A stretch of DNA of 54,502 bases from Caryophanales bacterium UBA1737 (GCA_002315915.1 DCIB01000015.1:1-54502), one strand, 5' to 3'; positions 45,890 to 54,454 are shown, counted from the stretch's first letter. Notes: a model not told the origin generated them from the letters alone. Numbers and translations: made by a program.

Positions 45890-45921
45890 ATGAAATGAAA
45901 ACGCTTTTGTTTTCATTTCAT
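45890..45921. promoter_or_regulatory. 13-bp perfect inverted repeat with a cre-like core, candidate autoregulatory operator
   Basis: Arms ATGAAATGAAAAC (45890-45902) and GTTTTCATTTCAT (45909-45921) are exact complements around GCTTTT. The inner TGAAAACGCTTTTG differs from the ideal CcpA site TGAAAGCGCTTTCA at only a few positions. It lies about 55 bases before the CcpA-like gene, where an operator or promoter would be expected, and it has no T tract. Confidence 0.6.
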
Positions 45922-45934
45922 AAATATCGAAATA

Positions 45935-45963
45935 AAAAAGATAGCAAATAATGCTATCTTTTT
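45935..45963 (-). terminator. terminator of rplS
   Basis: A 12-bp stem (45935-45946 with 45952-45963) and 5-base loop lie directly behind the rplS stop and are followed by T on the minus strand. Confidence 0.85.
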
Positions 45964-45975
45964 ACTATTCATCGA

Positions 45976-46323
45976 TTAACGGCGTTCTTCAATACGTGCT
46001 TCTTTTGCAGAAAGATTACGTACATAATTAATCTTTGCACGACGAACGATACCATGACGAACAACTTCAATTTTGGCAACTAATGGGCTATGAATAGCAA
46101 ATGTTCTTTCAACACCAACACCAGAAGAGATTTTACGAACTGTATATGTTTCGCTTATTCCACCACCTTGACGACCCATTACTAAGCCTTCAAAGATTTG
46201 GATTCTTTCTTTGTCGCCTTCTTTGATTCTTACGTGAACTTTTACAGTGTCACCTGGACGAAATTCTGGAATATCATTTTTAAGATATTCTTTTTCAACC
46301 GCATCAAGTAATTGTTGACTCAT
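45976..46323 (-). CDS. rplS: 50S ribosomal protein L19
   Basis: This 115-residue protein has the standard length and sequence of bacterial L19: FRPGDTVKVHVRIKEG (about 21-36), RIQIFEGLVMGRQGGGISETYTVRK (about 41-65), then GVGVERTFAIHSP and the basic C-terminal RRAKINYVRNL. L19 lies at the 30S-50S interface. It is monocistronic here, with a strong AAGGAG site, a structured leader and its own terminator. The trmD and rimM genes often found beside it are absent from the window. Confidence 0.98.
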   Translation of the reverse strand: MSQQLLDAVEKEYLKNDIPEFRPGDTVKVHVRIKEGDKERIQIFEGLVMGRQGGGISETYTVRKISSGVGVERTFAIHSPLVAKIEVVRHGIVRRAKINYVRNLSAKEARIEERR

Positions 46324-46334
46324 ATTTTACACTC

Positions 46335-46425
46335 CTTATCATCCAATGTTCATTCATACCATCATCTCAAAGGTATCAGCGGACCACTGTGTATATAGTA
46401 TTTTCATACCTTTAATATTTTAACA
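46335..46425 (-). promoter_or_regulatory. candidate L19 leader (autoregulatory mRNA structure)
   Basis: On the minus strand AAAGGTAT (46406-46413) can pair with ATACCTTT (46369-46376). The same ATACC can instead pair with GGTAT at 46356-46360. The helices exclude each other and lie just before the rplS ribosome binding site, as expected for the known L19 leader motif of Bacillota. A covariance search was not possible. Confidence 0.5.
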
Positions 46426-46467
46426 TATATATATTGTTTTATCTATTTATAAGCATACAAGAAATTG

Positions 46468-47568
46468 CTATGTTAATGATTTATCTATTGTAAAAATTTT
46501 AGATATTAATAAACTTAAATAATCAATTAGTTTTAAAATATATTTAAATATAAAACTTAATAAATAGCTTGTAACTAAAGCCATAATTATAGATTGAATA
46601 TATATAAGAGTTGATACATATAATATTGTTGATAATCTAGGAAATATATAATACATATAAAATGTATGTGTAAGCCACATAAATGTAGAATGCGTGCCTA
46701 TATGAGCTATTAATTTAAATACTTTTGAATCGTTATTGAATAATATACATAATGAATAAATAAAGGGAACTATAATAAATTTATCTATTAAACTATAGCC
46801 AGCTTCGCTTGCATAAATAATTCTAAGAATAATTGTTCCAATTAGTAGGAATATAGAGATTAATTTTTGATATTTAATATCAATATATTTATTAATAAAT
46901 TCAAAAATATTTAATCTTGCAATAATAAATCCTTCAATAACAATAATTAAATATACATCATATCCATTTAATAACCTATAATGTCTAACTATATATTCAA
47001 TTATAAATATTGTAATTATCTTAAAAATAATATGAGAATACAAATGCTTATAACCTTTAGTAAATAAAGTATTAATTAAAGGCAATATAAAACATATACC
47101 AAAATAGAACTTTACATACCACCACTCTCCATTAATTGAAGAACTCTTTCCTAAAATGTGATTTAATATTAAATCCAATGAAAAAGTTTTATTTTTAAAT
47201 AGATAATATAGTGGTAAGAAAACAGCTAAAACAAGACTTAGTTTTAACATTAGTTTTAATATTCTAATAATTATATTCTTATATGATAATAACAAATTCA
47301 AAAAAGGGTTATGATCAACATTAGATTTTAATGTTTTAGCTGTGCCATATCCTGTCAAAAAGGCAAATATAGCAACACATATTTTGCTAAACCATGCCAC
47401 TTTACGTTCTATGGATATATTTTTTATAAAAAAGAATATATTATCTAATAATGAAAAATACTCATATTGAATTCTTTCAGGAATACAATATAGGTGGTGA
47501 TATAACATAAATAAAATAGCTATACCATATAGAAAATTAGATTGATTCTTAGTTATGCCGCTTTCCAT
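46468..47568 (-). CDS. membrane acyltransferase, acyltransferase-3 family
   Basis: This 366-residue protein has about ten membrane helices. The first carries the family's His motif as LYHHLYCIP (about 17-25), and KICVAIFAFLTGYG (about 62-75) and NGEWWYVKFYFGICF (about 145-159) are further typical blocks. Members move acetyl or other acyl groups onto surface polysaccharides, peptidoglycan or lipids. The acceptor is unknown. The gene is alone, with a weak AAGGCG site, and is divergent from the YhhN-type gene. A connection to the surface glycan made with cpsCD is possible. Confidence 0.85.
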   Translation of the reverse strand: MESGITKNQSNFLYGIAILFMLYHHLYCIPERIQYEYFSLLDNIFFFIKNISIERKVAWFSKICVAIFAFLTGYGTAKTLKSNVDHNPFLNLLLSYKNIIIRILKLMLKLSLVLAVFLPLYYLFKNKTFSLDLILNHILGKSSSINGEWWYVKFYFGICFILPLINTLFTKGYKHLYSHIIFKIITIFIIEYIVRHYRLLNGYDVYLIIVIEGFIIARLNIFEFINKYIDIKYQKLISIFLLIGTIILRIIYASEAGYSLIDKFIIVPFIYSLCILFNNDSKVFKLIAHIGTHSTFMWLTHTFYMYYIFPRLSTILYVSTLIYIQSIIMALVTSYLLSFIFKYILKLIDYLSLLISKIFTIDKSLT

Positions 47569-47637
47569 AAAAATAAACGCCTTTAATTAATATATACCTT
47601 AATTATAACTTTATTTTTTATTTATTAATAAATATTG

Positions 47638-47643
47638 TATAAT
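47638..47643 (+). promoter_or_regulatory. -10 box of the YhhN-family gene
   Basis: A TATAAT lies 20 bases before the ATG at 47664, and an AAGGAG site follows it. The matching -35 region is only a T-rich stretch. Confidence 0.45.
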
Positions 47644-47663
47644 ACTTTTATAAGGAGATTCAT

Positions 47664-48314
47664 ATGGAATATATATTTTTAATTACATTTTTTATATTTA
47701 CATCTATTCATTTATATGCAAGTTATAAAAAAATAGATACCTTAAGAAACTTTTCAAAAGGTTTTATATTATTTTCACTACTTGCATATTATATAATAGC
47801 TTGTGATAATCCTAGCTGGATTGTAATATTTGCGATAATAACATCATGGTTAGGTGATTTATTTTTAATACCAAAAGGTGTTAAATGGTTTACTATTGGT
47901 GGAATATTTTTCTGGATATCTCATTTCTTATTTATTTTTGGATATATTGAACATACTTATGATTTATCAAATGTTCCATTCTATTACTACATAATATTTG
48001 GAGTTGTTTTTGCATCAATAGTTGTATTTAATTTTACTAAATTAAAACCACACTTACCAAAAGCATTATTTTATCCTATGTTTTTATATTTATTAACAAA
48101 TGGTGCAATGAATTGTTTCGGAATATTTAGAATGATATCTGAAGTAAGACTAGGTACTATTCTAACCGCGATAGGTGCTTTAGGATTCTTTATATCTGAT
48201 AATGTATTATTCCATGTAAGATTTAATAAAAATTCTAAAATTACAAATCATTTTTTAGTAATGCTTACATATTCGGTTGGCGAATTACTTATGATCTTAG
48301 GTTTAGTTTTGTAA
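47664..48314 (+). CDS. YhhN/TMEM86-family membrane protein (lysoplasmalogenase-like)
   Basis: This 216-residue protein has eight short membrane helices. Family marks are SWLGDLFLIPK (about 61-71), the GGIFFWISHFLFI segment (about 78-90) and GALGFFISDNVLFHVRF (about 172-188), where the conserved Asp residues lie. Animal TMEM86 enzymes hydrolyse the vinyl-ether bond of lysoplasmalogens; several anaerobic bacteria contain plasmalogens, but activity of bacterial YhhN proteins is mostly untested. It is a single gene with a good AAGGAG site and its own terminator. Confidence 0.85.
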   Translation: MEYIFLITFFIFTSIHLYASYKKIDTLRNFSKGFILFSLLAYYIIACDNPSWIVIFAIITSWLGDLFLIPKGVKWFTIGGIFFWISHFLFIFGYIEHTYDLSNVPFYYYIIFGVVFASIVVFNFTKLKPHLPKALFYPMFLYLLTNGAMNCFGIFRMISEVRLGTILTAIGALGFFISDNVLFHVRFNKNSKITNHFLVMLTYSVGELLMILGLVL

Positions 48315-48328
48315 CTAAACCTTTTTTT
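48299..48328 (+). terminator. terminator of the YhhN-family gene
   Basis: A perfect 10-bp stem (48299-48308 with 48313-48322, loop TTGT) followed by T7 overlaps the end of the gene. Confidence 0.88.
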
Positions 48329-48347
48329 GTAGTAAACTAATTTATTA

Positions 48348-48356
48348 TGTTATAAT
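48348..48356 (+). promoter_or_regulatory. extended -10 promoter element
   Basis: TG-T-TATAAT (48348-48356) lies 20 bases before the ATG at 48377 and behind the preceding terminator. An AAGGGA site follows. Confidence 0.5.
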
Positions 48357-48376
48357 AATACAAAGGGAACATAAAT

Positions 48377-49105
48377 ATGGGATTTTTCAAAGTTGATTTT
48401 TCACAAATCGCATTAGGTGGATTTGTATTATTTGCGTTATTTTTAACTATTGTTTTTATTTTATTTAATAAACTTAATTACAATAAAAAATTAGATACAA
48501 TGATAAGACTTGTTATAGGAACAATGTACATTTTTTATTTAGTCGGTAGATTAGATTATATATATAGTGTATCCGGAGATTATAATTGTAGAACAATTCA
48601 ATTAGCACTTCCAGTCGGTAACATTTCTCCTTGCACATTTTCTTTTATTTTAATAAGTTCTTTTTTGCCTAAAAAATTACAATATCCAATAAATTGTTTT
48701 TTATCATACATATCTTTAGCATTCTTTGTTGCAACAATAGGTATATGTTTTGAAGTTATAAATTCTGATTGTGGTTATGTTATGTTAAGTGAATTATTTG
48801 ATACACTAGCTCATTTATTAACATTTATTCTTGGAATATATCTGGCTAAAACTAATCAAATAGACTTTAATAAGAAATCGTTTATTACAGCAACAATATA
48901 TATTTACTCTATAGTATTCATTATCAGCATCATTAATTTAATATTCAAAACAAATTATTTTGGATTAGGATTTTATGGAAATCACGAAATATATGGAATG
49001 CATTTAACTGATAATTCTATTTTAAATTTTTTAATTTATATTGTTGGACTTTTTATTTTAATGTTAACTAATTATTTTATTATTAAAATTACAAAAAAGA
49101 AATAA
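48377..49105 (+). CDS. polytopic membrane protein, possibly a distant TMEM164/YwaF relative
   Basis: This 242-residue protein has six to seven membrane helices. The layout resembles the TMEM164/YwaF-like proteins of this window: a short motif LPVGNISPCTFSF (about 76-88) stands where those have FPFQFCS, and FDTLAHLLTF (about 140-149) where those have a HHG or FHL block. The similarity is structural and weak, so the family is uncertain. No transport or enzyme motif beyond the Cys and His is seen. The gene is monocistronic. Confidence 0.5.
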   Translation: MGFFKVDFSQIALGGFVLFALFLTIVFILFNKLNYNKKLDTMIRLVIGTMYIFYLVGRLDYIYSVSGDYNCRTIQLALPVGNISPCTFSFILISSFLPKKLQYPINCFLSYISLAFFVATIGICFEVINSDCGYVMLSELFDTLAHLLTFILGIYLAKTNQIDFNKKSFITATIYIYSIVFIISIINLIFKTNYFGLGFYGNHEIYGMHLTDNSILNFLIYIVGLFILMLTNYFIIKITKKK

Positions 49106-49142
49106 TAATTACGATTTGTATCTATTAATACACGTATCAATT

Positions 49143-49181
49143 AAAAACCAATAGCTTTTAAAAAATAAGCTATTGGTTTTT
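49143..49181. terminator. bidirectional terminator between the membrane protein gene and the HipA-type gene
   Basis: A 15-bp stem (49143-49157 with 49167-49181) and 9-base loop, with A on the left arm end and T on the right, serve two convergent genes. Confidence 0.88.
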
Positions 49182-49184
49182 AAT

Positions 49185-50300
49185 TTATTTTATTTCATTA
49201 TTTAAAAATTTATCATGTATATATAAACATTTATTAATAATATTATTGCATATAATATTATCTAGATTAAAATCACTTATGATTTTCTTTAAATCAGATA
49301 TTGATGGATTCCCATTTCTATATAAACTCATTTCATGTTCAAGTTTATTTGGGGTAAATGTAATATCATAAAAAGGTGATAGGTGATAGGTTTTATCAGA
49401 TTCATTATATATGAAAGAAAAATTTCTGCCATGATCATCTTTATTATTGAATATAATATTAAAACACATTATTTTATATGCTTCATATAAATCTGATTCA
49501 CCACAAAATCTTTTAATAACTTGAAATAATAAAGTATAATCCAAATTTGGTATAGTATGTGAGGTTTCTAATAAAGATGATAATGAAACAACATGGATTT
49601 TTTTATTATCAACATAGTCAAACCTTTTAGCTGCAAAATATCCTTTATTTATTTTTGATGGTAATAAACAAAAATCATTTACATTAATATCACAAAGTTT
49701 TGCACACATATTTGCTATATATTCATTATAGCCAGGATTGATTCCATCTTGTTTACATGGAAATTTTACAATCCATAACTCATTTCTATAATAATAATTT
49801 ACTTTAGGTCTTGCTCCTCCGCTACTACCACCATACTTATATATTAAATCTAAATCATAATCACCTAATTCATCATAAAAATTAATTGATTGAGTACATA
49901 ATAAATCCAGATTTTGTATTTTATTAATTAATTCTTTAGAACAAGGAACATACCTTAAAGCTCCAATTGAATAAGGTGTTGTTAAAGATAATTTCGTTAA
50001 AGGAGAAAGATTTTTATAATCATAACCATTTTCCTTTAATTTTTTTATTGTTAATAATTTTCCCCAACCATATGGTAAAGAATCATAAAATACACCAAAA
50101 AGTCCTTCTAGGTTGCGATTATTCACTTTAAATGTTTTATTAACTAATGGTAAAGATATAGGTGATATTGAAAATCCGTTATTTAACCATTCTGTATCAT
50201 ATTTAAAATAAACATTATTTGATGACGATTCTTTTAAATATCCTACATATATATCATTATAATATACATCTAATTTTATAATGTCTTTTCTTATTATCAT
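49185..50300 (-). CDS. HipA-family serine/threonine kinase (toxin-like)
   Basis: This 371-residue protein matches HipA. The N-terminal HipA domain with FGVFYDSLPYGWG (about 68-80) is followed by the phosphate-binding loop GGSSGGARPK (157-166), the Lys-bearing WIVKFP (about 176-181), the catalytic loop NNKDDHGRN (285-293) and the metal-binding YDIT (311-314). HipA of Escherichia coli phosphorylates glutamyl-tRNA synthetase and stops translation; whether this enzyme shares that target is not known. The start is one base after the antitoxin-like gene, an operon arrangement typical of hipBA. Confidence 0.92.
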   Translation of the reverse strand: MIIRKDIIKLDVYYNDIYVGYLKESSSNNVYFKYDTEWLNNGFSISPISLPLVNKTFKVNNRNLEGLFGVFYDSLPYGWGKLLTIKKLKENGYDYKNLSPLTKLSLTTPYSIGALRYVPCSKELINKIQNLDLLCTQSINFYDELGDYDLDLIYKYGGSSGGARPKVNYYYRNELWIVKFPCKQDGINPGYNEYIANMCAKLCDINVNDFCLLPSKINKGYFAAKRFDYVDNKKIHVVSLSSLLETSHTIPNLDYTLLFQVIKRFCGESDLYEAYKIMCFNIIFNNKDDHGRNFSFIYNESDKTYHLSPFYDITFTPNKLEHEMSLYRNGNPSISDLKKIISDFNLDNIICNNIINKCLYIHDKFLNNEIK

Positions 50301-50301
50301 A

Positions 50302-50580
50302 TTACATCTCTACATATTCTTCATTAAATAAAGATTTAAAATCTTCTAAGCATTCTAATTTATCAGCAAGATTTAATAAAGCAGATAGCGATATTTCACC
50401 AGTTTGTTCAAACCTTTTAATAGATCCATATGAAACACCAGTAAGTTTAGCTAATTCTTTTTGACTAATATGTCTTTCTTTACGTCTTATCACAAATTTC
50501 GTCATTAAATCGTGTTTAGCATGTTCAATAGTATATATATCACAAAACTCACTTAAATCAACAATTCTTTCAAATTTCAT
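50302..50580 (-). CDS. HipB-like Xre-family antitoxin / autorepressor
   Basis: This 92-residue protein carries a helix-turn-helix of the Xre type (about 32-85): ISQKELAKLTGVSYGSIKRFEQTG. A short N-terminal region (1-30) and an acidic C-terminal tail follow the usual antitoxin plan. HipB-type proteins bind the HipA partner and repress their own promoter. AGGAG precedes the ATG. The upstream DNA (50601-50652) carries three direct repeats that could be its operators. Confidence 0.9.
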   Translation of the reverse strand: MKFERIVDLSEFCDIYTIEHAKHDLMTKFVIRRKERHISQKELAKLTGVSYGSIKRFEQTGEISLSALLNLADKLECLEDFKSLFNEEYVEM

Positions 50581-50600
50581 AATATTGCTCCTAAATTACT

Positions 50601-50652
50601 AATATTTTATCACTTTTTTGATATTTTATCAATAATTGATAATATTTTAGCA
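50601..50652. promoter_or_regulatory. triple direct repeat and palindrome, candidate HipB operator
   Basis: Three copies of [AG]ATATTTTA[TG]CA start at 50601, 50620 and 50641, so they are about two helical turns apart. A perfect palindrome TTATCAATAATTGATAA (50626-50642) spans the second and third. They lie 21-72 bases upstream of the HipB-like ATG. Confidence 0.55.
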
Positions 50653-50661
50653 ATTTAGATA

Positions 50662-51408
50662 TTACTTTATATCTTTATTATCTTTAATATATAATTCCAT
50701 CTTATATTGAATATTCATTATTTCTTCTTCAAAATTATACAATAAAGGAGTATATCTTTCATCAACTTCTTTTCTTATATTAGAAATCTTTAAAGAATAT
50801 TCTTCTGATAACTTATTATCGCTTAAATTAAAATCAGTTAATAAGTATGTTCTAAATAATAAATATCTTAATTCACCAGTTAAGAACTCATTTTCTAAAG
50901 TACGAATGATTAATTCACCGTTATGAGTTAAATTATATGCATCATCAATAAACTTATTTAATCCTAATTTATTTTTAACCGCATTATCTAATAGATTTAT
51001 TAGCATTATAAATCCAGTTATATTATCTTTATCAGATAATAACCATTTATCATCTTCAATTGTAAAGTTAGGATATAATAATCCTGTAGTATAATATTGA
51101 AAAGATATTCTTTTTTTAAAATCTTTAATGAATTCTTCATCAGCACCATTAAATTTCTTAACTGATTCTTTATAAAGTTTATTTAATTCTTTTTTGTTAT
51201 AATAATATTTTAAAAAATAACCTTGTGATACTTTTTTAATTAATGTAGATAAGTATATTGTAATAACTGTTGAAATAACAAATGTTAATATAGTTCCTAT
51301 ATCTTGAAATGCTAGTAAAAATAATGAGAATGATACAGCTGTCACAAAAAATATCATCCATAACATTAAAACAAGTATACGATCTTTTTTATTTGGAAAA
51401 TTATCCAT
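50662..51408 (-). CDS. membrane-anchored protein with a soluble C-terminal domain, unknown
   Basis: This 248-residue protein has two adjacent membrane helices near the N terminus (about 11-32 and 37-57), followed by about 190 residues rich in charged helices that are probably cytoplasmic. The last 40 residues look like an amphipathic helix. No family is recognised. It starts 57 bases after the TMEM164/YwaF-like gene upstream, with only a weakly terminator-like hairpin between them, so the two may be co-transcribed. AAGGAG precedes the ATG. Its 3' end is directly upstream of the hipBA promoter region. Confidence 0.6.
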   Translation of the reverse strand: MDNFPNKKDRILVLMLWMIFFVTAVSFSLFLLAFQDIGTILTFVISTVITIYLSTLIKKVSQGYFLKYYYNKKELNKLYKESVKKFNGADEEFIKDFKKRISFQYYTTGLLYPNFTIEDDKWLLSDKDNITGFIMLINLLDNAVKNKLGLNKFIDDAYNLTHNGELIIRTLENEFLTGELRYLLFRTYLLTDFNLSDNKLSEEYSLKISNIRKEVDERYTPLLYNFEEEIMNIQYKMELYIKDNKDIK

Positions 51409-51428
51409 ATAACTCCTTTTTATTAAAT

Positions 51429-51458
51429 AATAGTGTCAGTTTTAGTATTGACACTATT
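51429..51458. repeat. intercistronic hairpin
   Basis: A 10-bp stem (51429-51438 with 51449-51458) encloses a 10-base loop between two leftward genes. On the minus strand ATTATTTAAT follows in place of a T tract, so termination would be weak or partial. Confidence 0.5.
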
Positions 51459-51464
51459 ATCTAT

Positions 51465-52268
51465 TTAGTTTTTATGTTTTTTATCTTTTATTAATTTAAT
51501 TCCTAGTGGAATCATATATATAATAAATGAGAATGCAATAAGAGTAACTAAATATAATACTAGATATAATGGATATCCTATTGCATTTTTAATATTTTGT
51601 AATAAATCCATTTCTAAATTAAAATGGTTTGATAGATTCCATAATTGTATATATTTACCAGTCGCTTTAAATAAGTGATCATTAAAGAATAATGCTAAAC
51701 CAAAAGTTACAAACATTACAGGTAATGCTTTTAAGAAATGTTTAAAGCTAAGTTCTTTATTAAACCATAATATACACACAAACGATGTAAAGAATTGTAA
51801 ACCATGATGAGCCATAGTATGAAAATTAATATAAAGAACATTACAATAACTTCCAGGTATTAAAAAGAACAACACCCCCCCCAGTAGGATATATGTTACT
51901 GTTGGAGCTACAAAATATTGTCGAACTTTATAATTTTTGATAAATATAATGAAAGGTAAAATATAGAATGGTAAAGAACATAATTGAAATGGAAAATAAG
52001 ACATTGGATAATTAAATGTAGGGATACCATTATTCATTGAAAATGATCCAGATATTTCTTTTAACGCTTCAAGTATTATAAGTAATATCCAACATACAAG
52101 TATAGTTCTTTTAAAGAAATTTTCATTTTTTGCTTTCTTTGAAATTAAACCGTAAACTATACATAAAACAACTAAACCTATAATCCATGCAATATGATAT
52201 GGACCGTATAGTGCTGGTTTATCTACATAACTCTTAAGCCATAATAAAAAATCATATATAAATTGCAT
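51465..52268 (-). CDS. TMEM164/YwaF-type (TIGR02206-like) membrane protein
   Basis: This 267-residue protein has about seven membrane helices. It is clearly related to the protein at 13425-14258: GPYHIAWIIGL at the first helix, FPFQLCSLPFYILP (about 92-105) and MAHHGLQFF (about 151-159) align with FPFQFCSMPLYIFP and MLHHGSQ there. The Cys of the FQ-x-CS motif and the paired His are the candidate functional residues by analogy with TMEM164. The function of bacterial members is unknown. AAGGAG precedes the ATG. It lies upstream of the unknown anchored protein gene. Confidence 0.72.
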   Translation of the reverse strand: MQFIYDFLLWLKSYVDKPALYGPYHIAWIIGLVVLCIVYGLISKKAKNENFFKRTILVCWILLIILEALKEISGSFSMNNGIPTFNYPMSYFPFQLCSLPFYILPFIIFIKNYKVRQYFVAPTVTYILLGGVLFFLIPGSYCNVLYINFHTMAHHGLQFFTSFVCILWFNKELSFKHFLKALPVMFVTFGLALFFNDHLFKATGKYIQLWNLSNHFNLEMDLLQNIKNAIGYPLYLVLYLVTLIAFSFIIYMIPLGIKLIKDKKHKN

Positions 52269-52399
52269 AATTAACTCCTTATCATTAATATTACTATTTA
52301 ATAATATTATATCATATATATAACTTATATATTAATATTTTTAATAATTTGAATAAATTATAAATTAATACTAAATAAGTAACATTATATATATTTATA

Positions 52400-52408
52400 T
52401 GGTATAAC
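52400..52408 (+). promoter_or_regulatory. extended -10 promoter of the lipoprotein esterase gene
   Basis: TG-G-TATAAC (52400-52408) lies 19 bases before the ATG at 52428, with AGAGGT between. Confidence 0.45.
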
Positions 52409-52427
52409 ATATATAGAGGTATTTAAT

Positions 52428-53405
52428 ATGAAATATTTAAAAATTAAATTATTAATATTGATATTATCTATATCAATTATATTTACGGGGTGTTCTTGTA
52501 GCAAAAAAGAAATAGTATATTTAGAAATGAGTAGTGAAACAATTAATTCATTAGATGTTTTAGTCCCTTTAAACTTAGAAAACAGTAAAAGTTACTTAAC
52601 TGAAGAAGGATTTGAATATTACGAAAATTATTTACCAACAAGAACAGGTATTCAAGAATTACCGAATGTAGAAACAACAAATACTATTACAAAAAAAGAA
52701 TATGGTAATAATAATTTATATTATTTAACTAAAAATAACAATTATGATTCAATAGTATTATATATACATGGTGGAGCATATATTGGCGAAATAGTAGATT
52801 TACATGTAAAATTTTGTGATCAATTAGTTGATGCGTTAAATGCTAAAGTATGTATGCCTCTATATCCTCTTGCGCCACAAGCAACTTTTGATGAAGCATA
52901 TGAATTTATGGATGAAGTATATAACGATTTACTAAAAGAAAATAAGAGAATATATATTATGGGTGATTCTGCTGGAGGCGGTTTTGCTTTAGCTTATACA
53001 GAATATTTAAAAGCAAATAATAGGAAAACTCCTAATAAAATGGTATTAATATCACCTTGGGTAGATGTTACAATGACAAATGAACAAATAAAAGTCTATG
53101 AACAAGCAGATATATCTCTTGCTCCGTATGGTGCAATAGAGGCCGGTAAGATGTGGGCAGGAACAACAGATAGAACAGATTATAGAATTAGTCCAATATA
53201 TGGTAATCTAGATGGTCTTCCTGATACACTAATGTTTGTTGGAAATCATGAAATAGTATATCCAGATGATATGAAACTATATGATAATTTAACAAATACT
53301 AATATTAAAGTAATAATCGGTGAGGGATTTTGGCACGTATATCCTTTATATGATATAAAAGAACAATCATATTGTATTAACGCAATTAAATCATTTATTA
53401 AGTGA
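52428..53405 (+). CDS. alpha/beta hydrolase lipoprotein (hormone-sensitive-lipase type esterase)
   Basis: This 325-residue protein has a lipobox (FTGC, Cys 22), so it is anchored on the outer face. The hydrolase domain (about 85-325) carries the oxyanion motif LYIHGGAY (about 111-118), the nucleophile elbow GDSAGGG (179-185, Ser 181), a likely Asp in VYPDD (about 283-287) and a catalytic His in GFWHVYPL (about 305-312). This is the HSL/acetyl-esterase subfamily, acting on short acyl esters. Substrates are unknown. It is a single gene and could work with the surface esterases of the glycan locus, though nothing links them beyond proximity. Confidence 0.88.
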   Translation: MKYLKIKLLILILSISIIFTGCSCSKKEIVYLEMSSETINSLDVLVPLNLENSKSYLTEEGFEYYENYLPTRTGIQELPNVETTNTITKKEYGNNNLYYLTKNNNYDSIVLYIHGGAYIGEIVDLHVKFCDQLVDALNAKVCMPLYPLAPQATFDEAYEFMDEVYNDLLKENKRIYIMGDSAGGGFALAYTEYLKANNRKTPNKMVLISPWVDVTMTNEQIKVYEQADISLAPYGAIEAGKMWAGTTDRTDYRISPIYGNLDGLPDTLMFVGNHEIVYPDDMKLYDNLTNTNIKVIIGEGFWHVYPLYDIKEQSYCINAIKSFIK

Positions 53406-53413
53406 GTATATAA

Positions 53414-53441
53414 AAGTGTGATGATATTAATCATCACACTT
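53414..53441. terminator. bidirectional terminator after the esterase gene
   Basis: A perfect 12-bp stem (53414-53425 with 53430-53441) and 4-base loop separate two convergent genes. T residues follow on both strands, interrupted by GC on the plus strand. Confidence 0.75.
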
Positions 53442-53467
53442 GCTTTTAATTAAAAAGATATATACTA

Positions 53468-54454
53468 TTATTTTGATTTTATAAGTTCTTTTGTATGGCC
53501 AATAATCGTTGCTGGTAATTCACAAATAAATGCAACTAATAGCAAGTAAATAAAATAAAAATAACCAAATTGATCATAACCATTATTTTTGCTTATTGTA
53601 AATAAAATAATCATTCCTGGTATCATTGCTAAGTAGCCAATTTGATACCATTTATTGTCTTTTACTTTATCTCTTAATTTACCAATTCCTATACATGCTA
53701 AATAAACTATAGTTACTAGTATAACGCCTAATAAAACTAAGAATGCATCATATACAACAATACCTTTTGCATATATTGGTTCTAAAAAATCCCAACCATC
53801 AGGAAAATATAATGAGCAATAATTTTGTTTAAATATATGAACTGCGGGAATAACGATAGCACCATATATAATAAAGCATAATGGGGCTTGATATAATTTC
53901 TTTATATCAAATTTATAAGTTCTAAGCCCAAGAGCTATTCCCCAATATAATAATACAATTAAATGAAACAATGTAGTAGAATTAATTACTCCCGTTTCAT
54001 AAACGTTTGTTGCTGTGCCACCAAAAACCATTCCTGGATATACTATAACTAAAGCTACAATAAAAGTCGACCAAATAAATGCCATATTATCAAAGAAAAG
54101 TGATAACTTTTTATTGTTCATGAATATTAATTGGAATAAGCACCAAAATACAAAGAATGAACAAAAATGAAAAGGAAAAGCCCAATAATCTAATTCAGCG
54201 GTTTCTCCAGTCAAAAAACTAAAATAGTGTTGAGTATAAAACCCAGTTAAATTTTTAATTTGTTTAGAAATTTCTAAAACAACAAGTATACCTCCTATTA
54301 TGTATAGAGGTATTCTTTTAATTTTTTCGCTTTTATTCTTCAACAAAAATACAACTAGTACACTAATTGCAATAATTATTGAAAAGGATAAAGTAAAAAT
54401 ATTTTGATAAGACTCACTATATTGAAGTGGTCCATTGTCTACTGTCAAAAACAT
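53468..54454 (-). CDS. TMEM164/YwaF-type membrane protein, divergent member
   Basis: This 328-residue protein has about nine membrane helices. AFPFHFCSFFVF (about 92-103) is the same motif as in the two other family members of the window (Phe-Pro-Phe-x-x-Cys-Ser). The HHG block is replaced by TTLFHLIVLLYW (about 158-169), which keeps one His. It is about 50-60 residues longer than the others, with an extra pair of C-terminal helices. GGAG precedes the ATG, and the gene ends at a bidirectional terminator. The function is unknown. Confidence 0.62.
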   Translation of the reverse strand: MFLTVDNGPLQYSESYQNIFTLSFSIIIAISVLVVFLLKNKSEKIKRIPLYIIGGILVVLEISKQIKNLTGFYTQHYFSFLTGETAELDYWAFPFHFCSFFVFWCLFQLIFMNNKKLSLFFDNMAFIWSTFIVALVIVYPGMVFGGTATNVYETGVINSTTLFHLIVLLYWGIALGLRTYKFDIKKLYQAPLCFIIYGAIVIPAVHIFKQNYCSLYFPDGWDFLEPIYAKGIVVYDAFLVLLGVILVTIVYLACIGIGKLRDKVKDNKWYQIGYLAMIPGMIILFTISKNNGYDQFGYFYFIYLLLVAFICELPATIIGHTKELIKSK

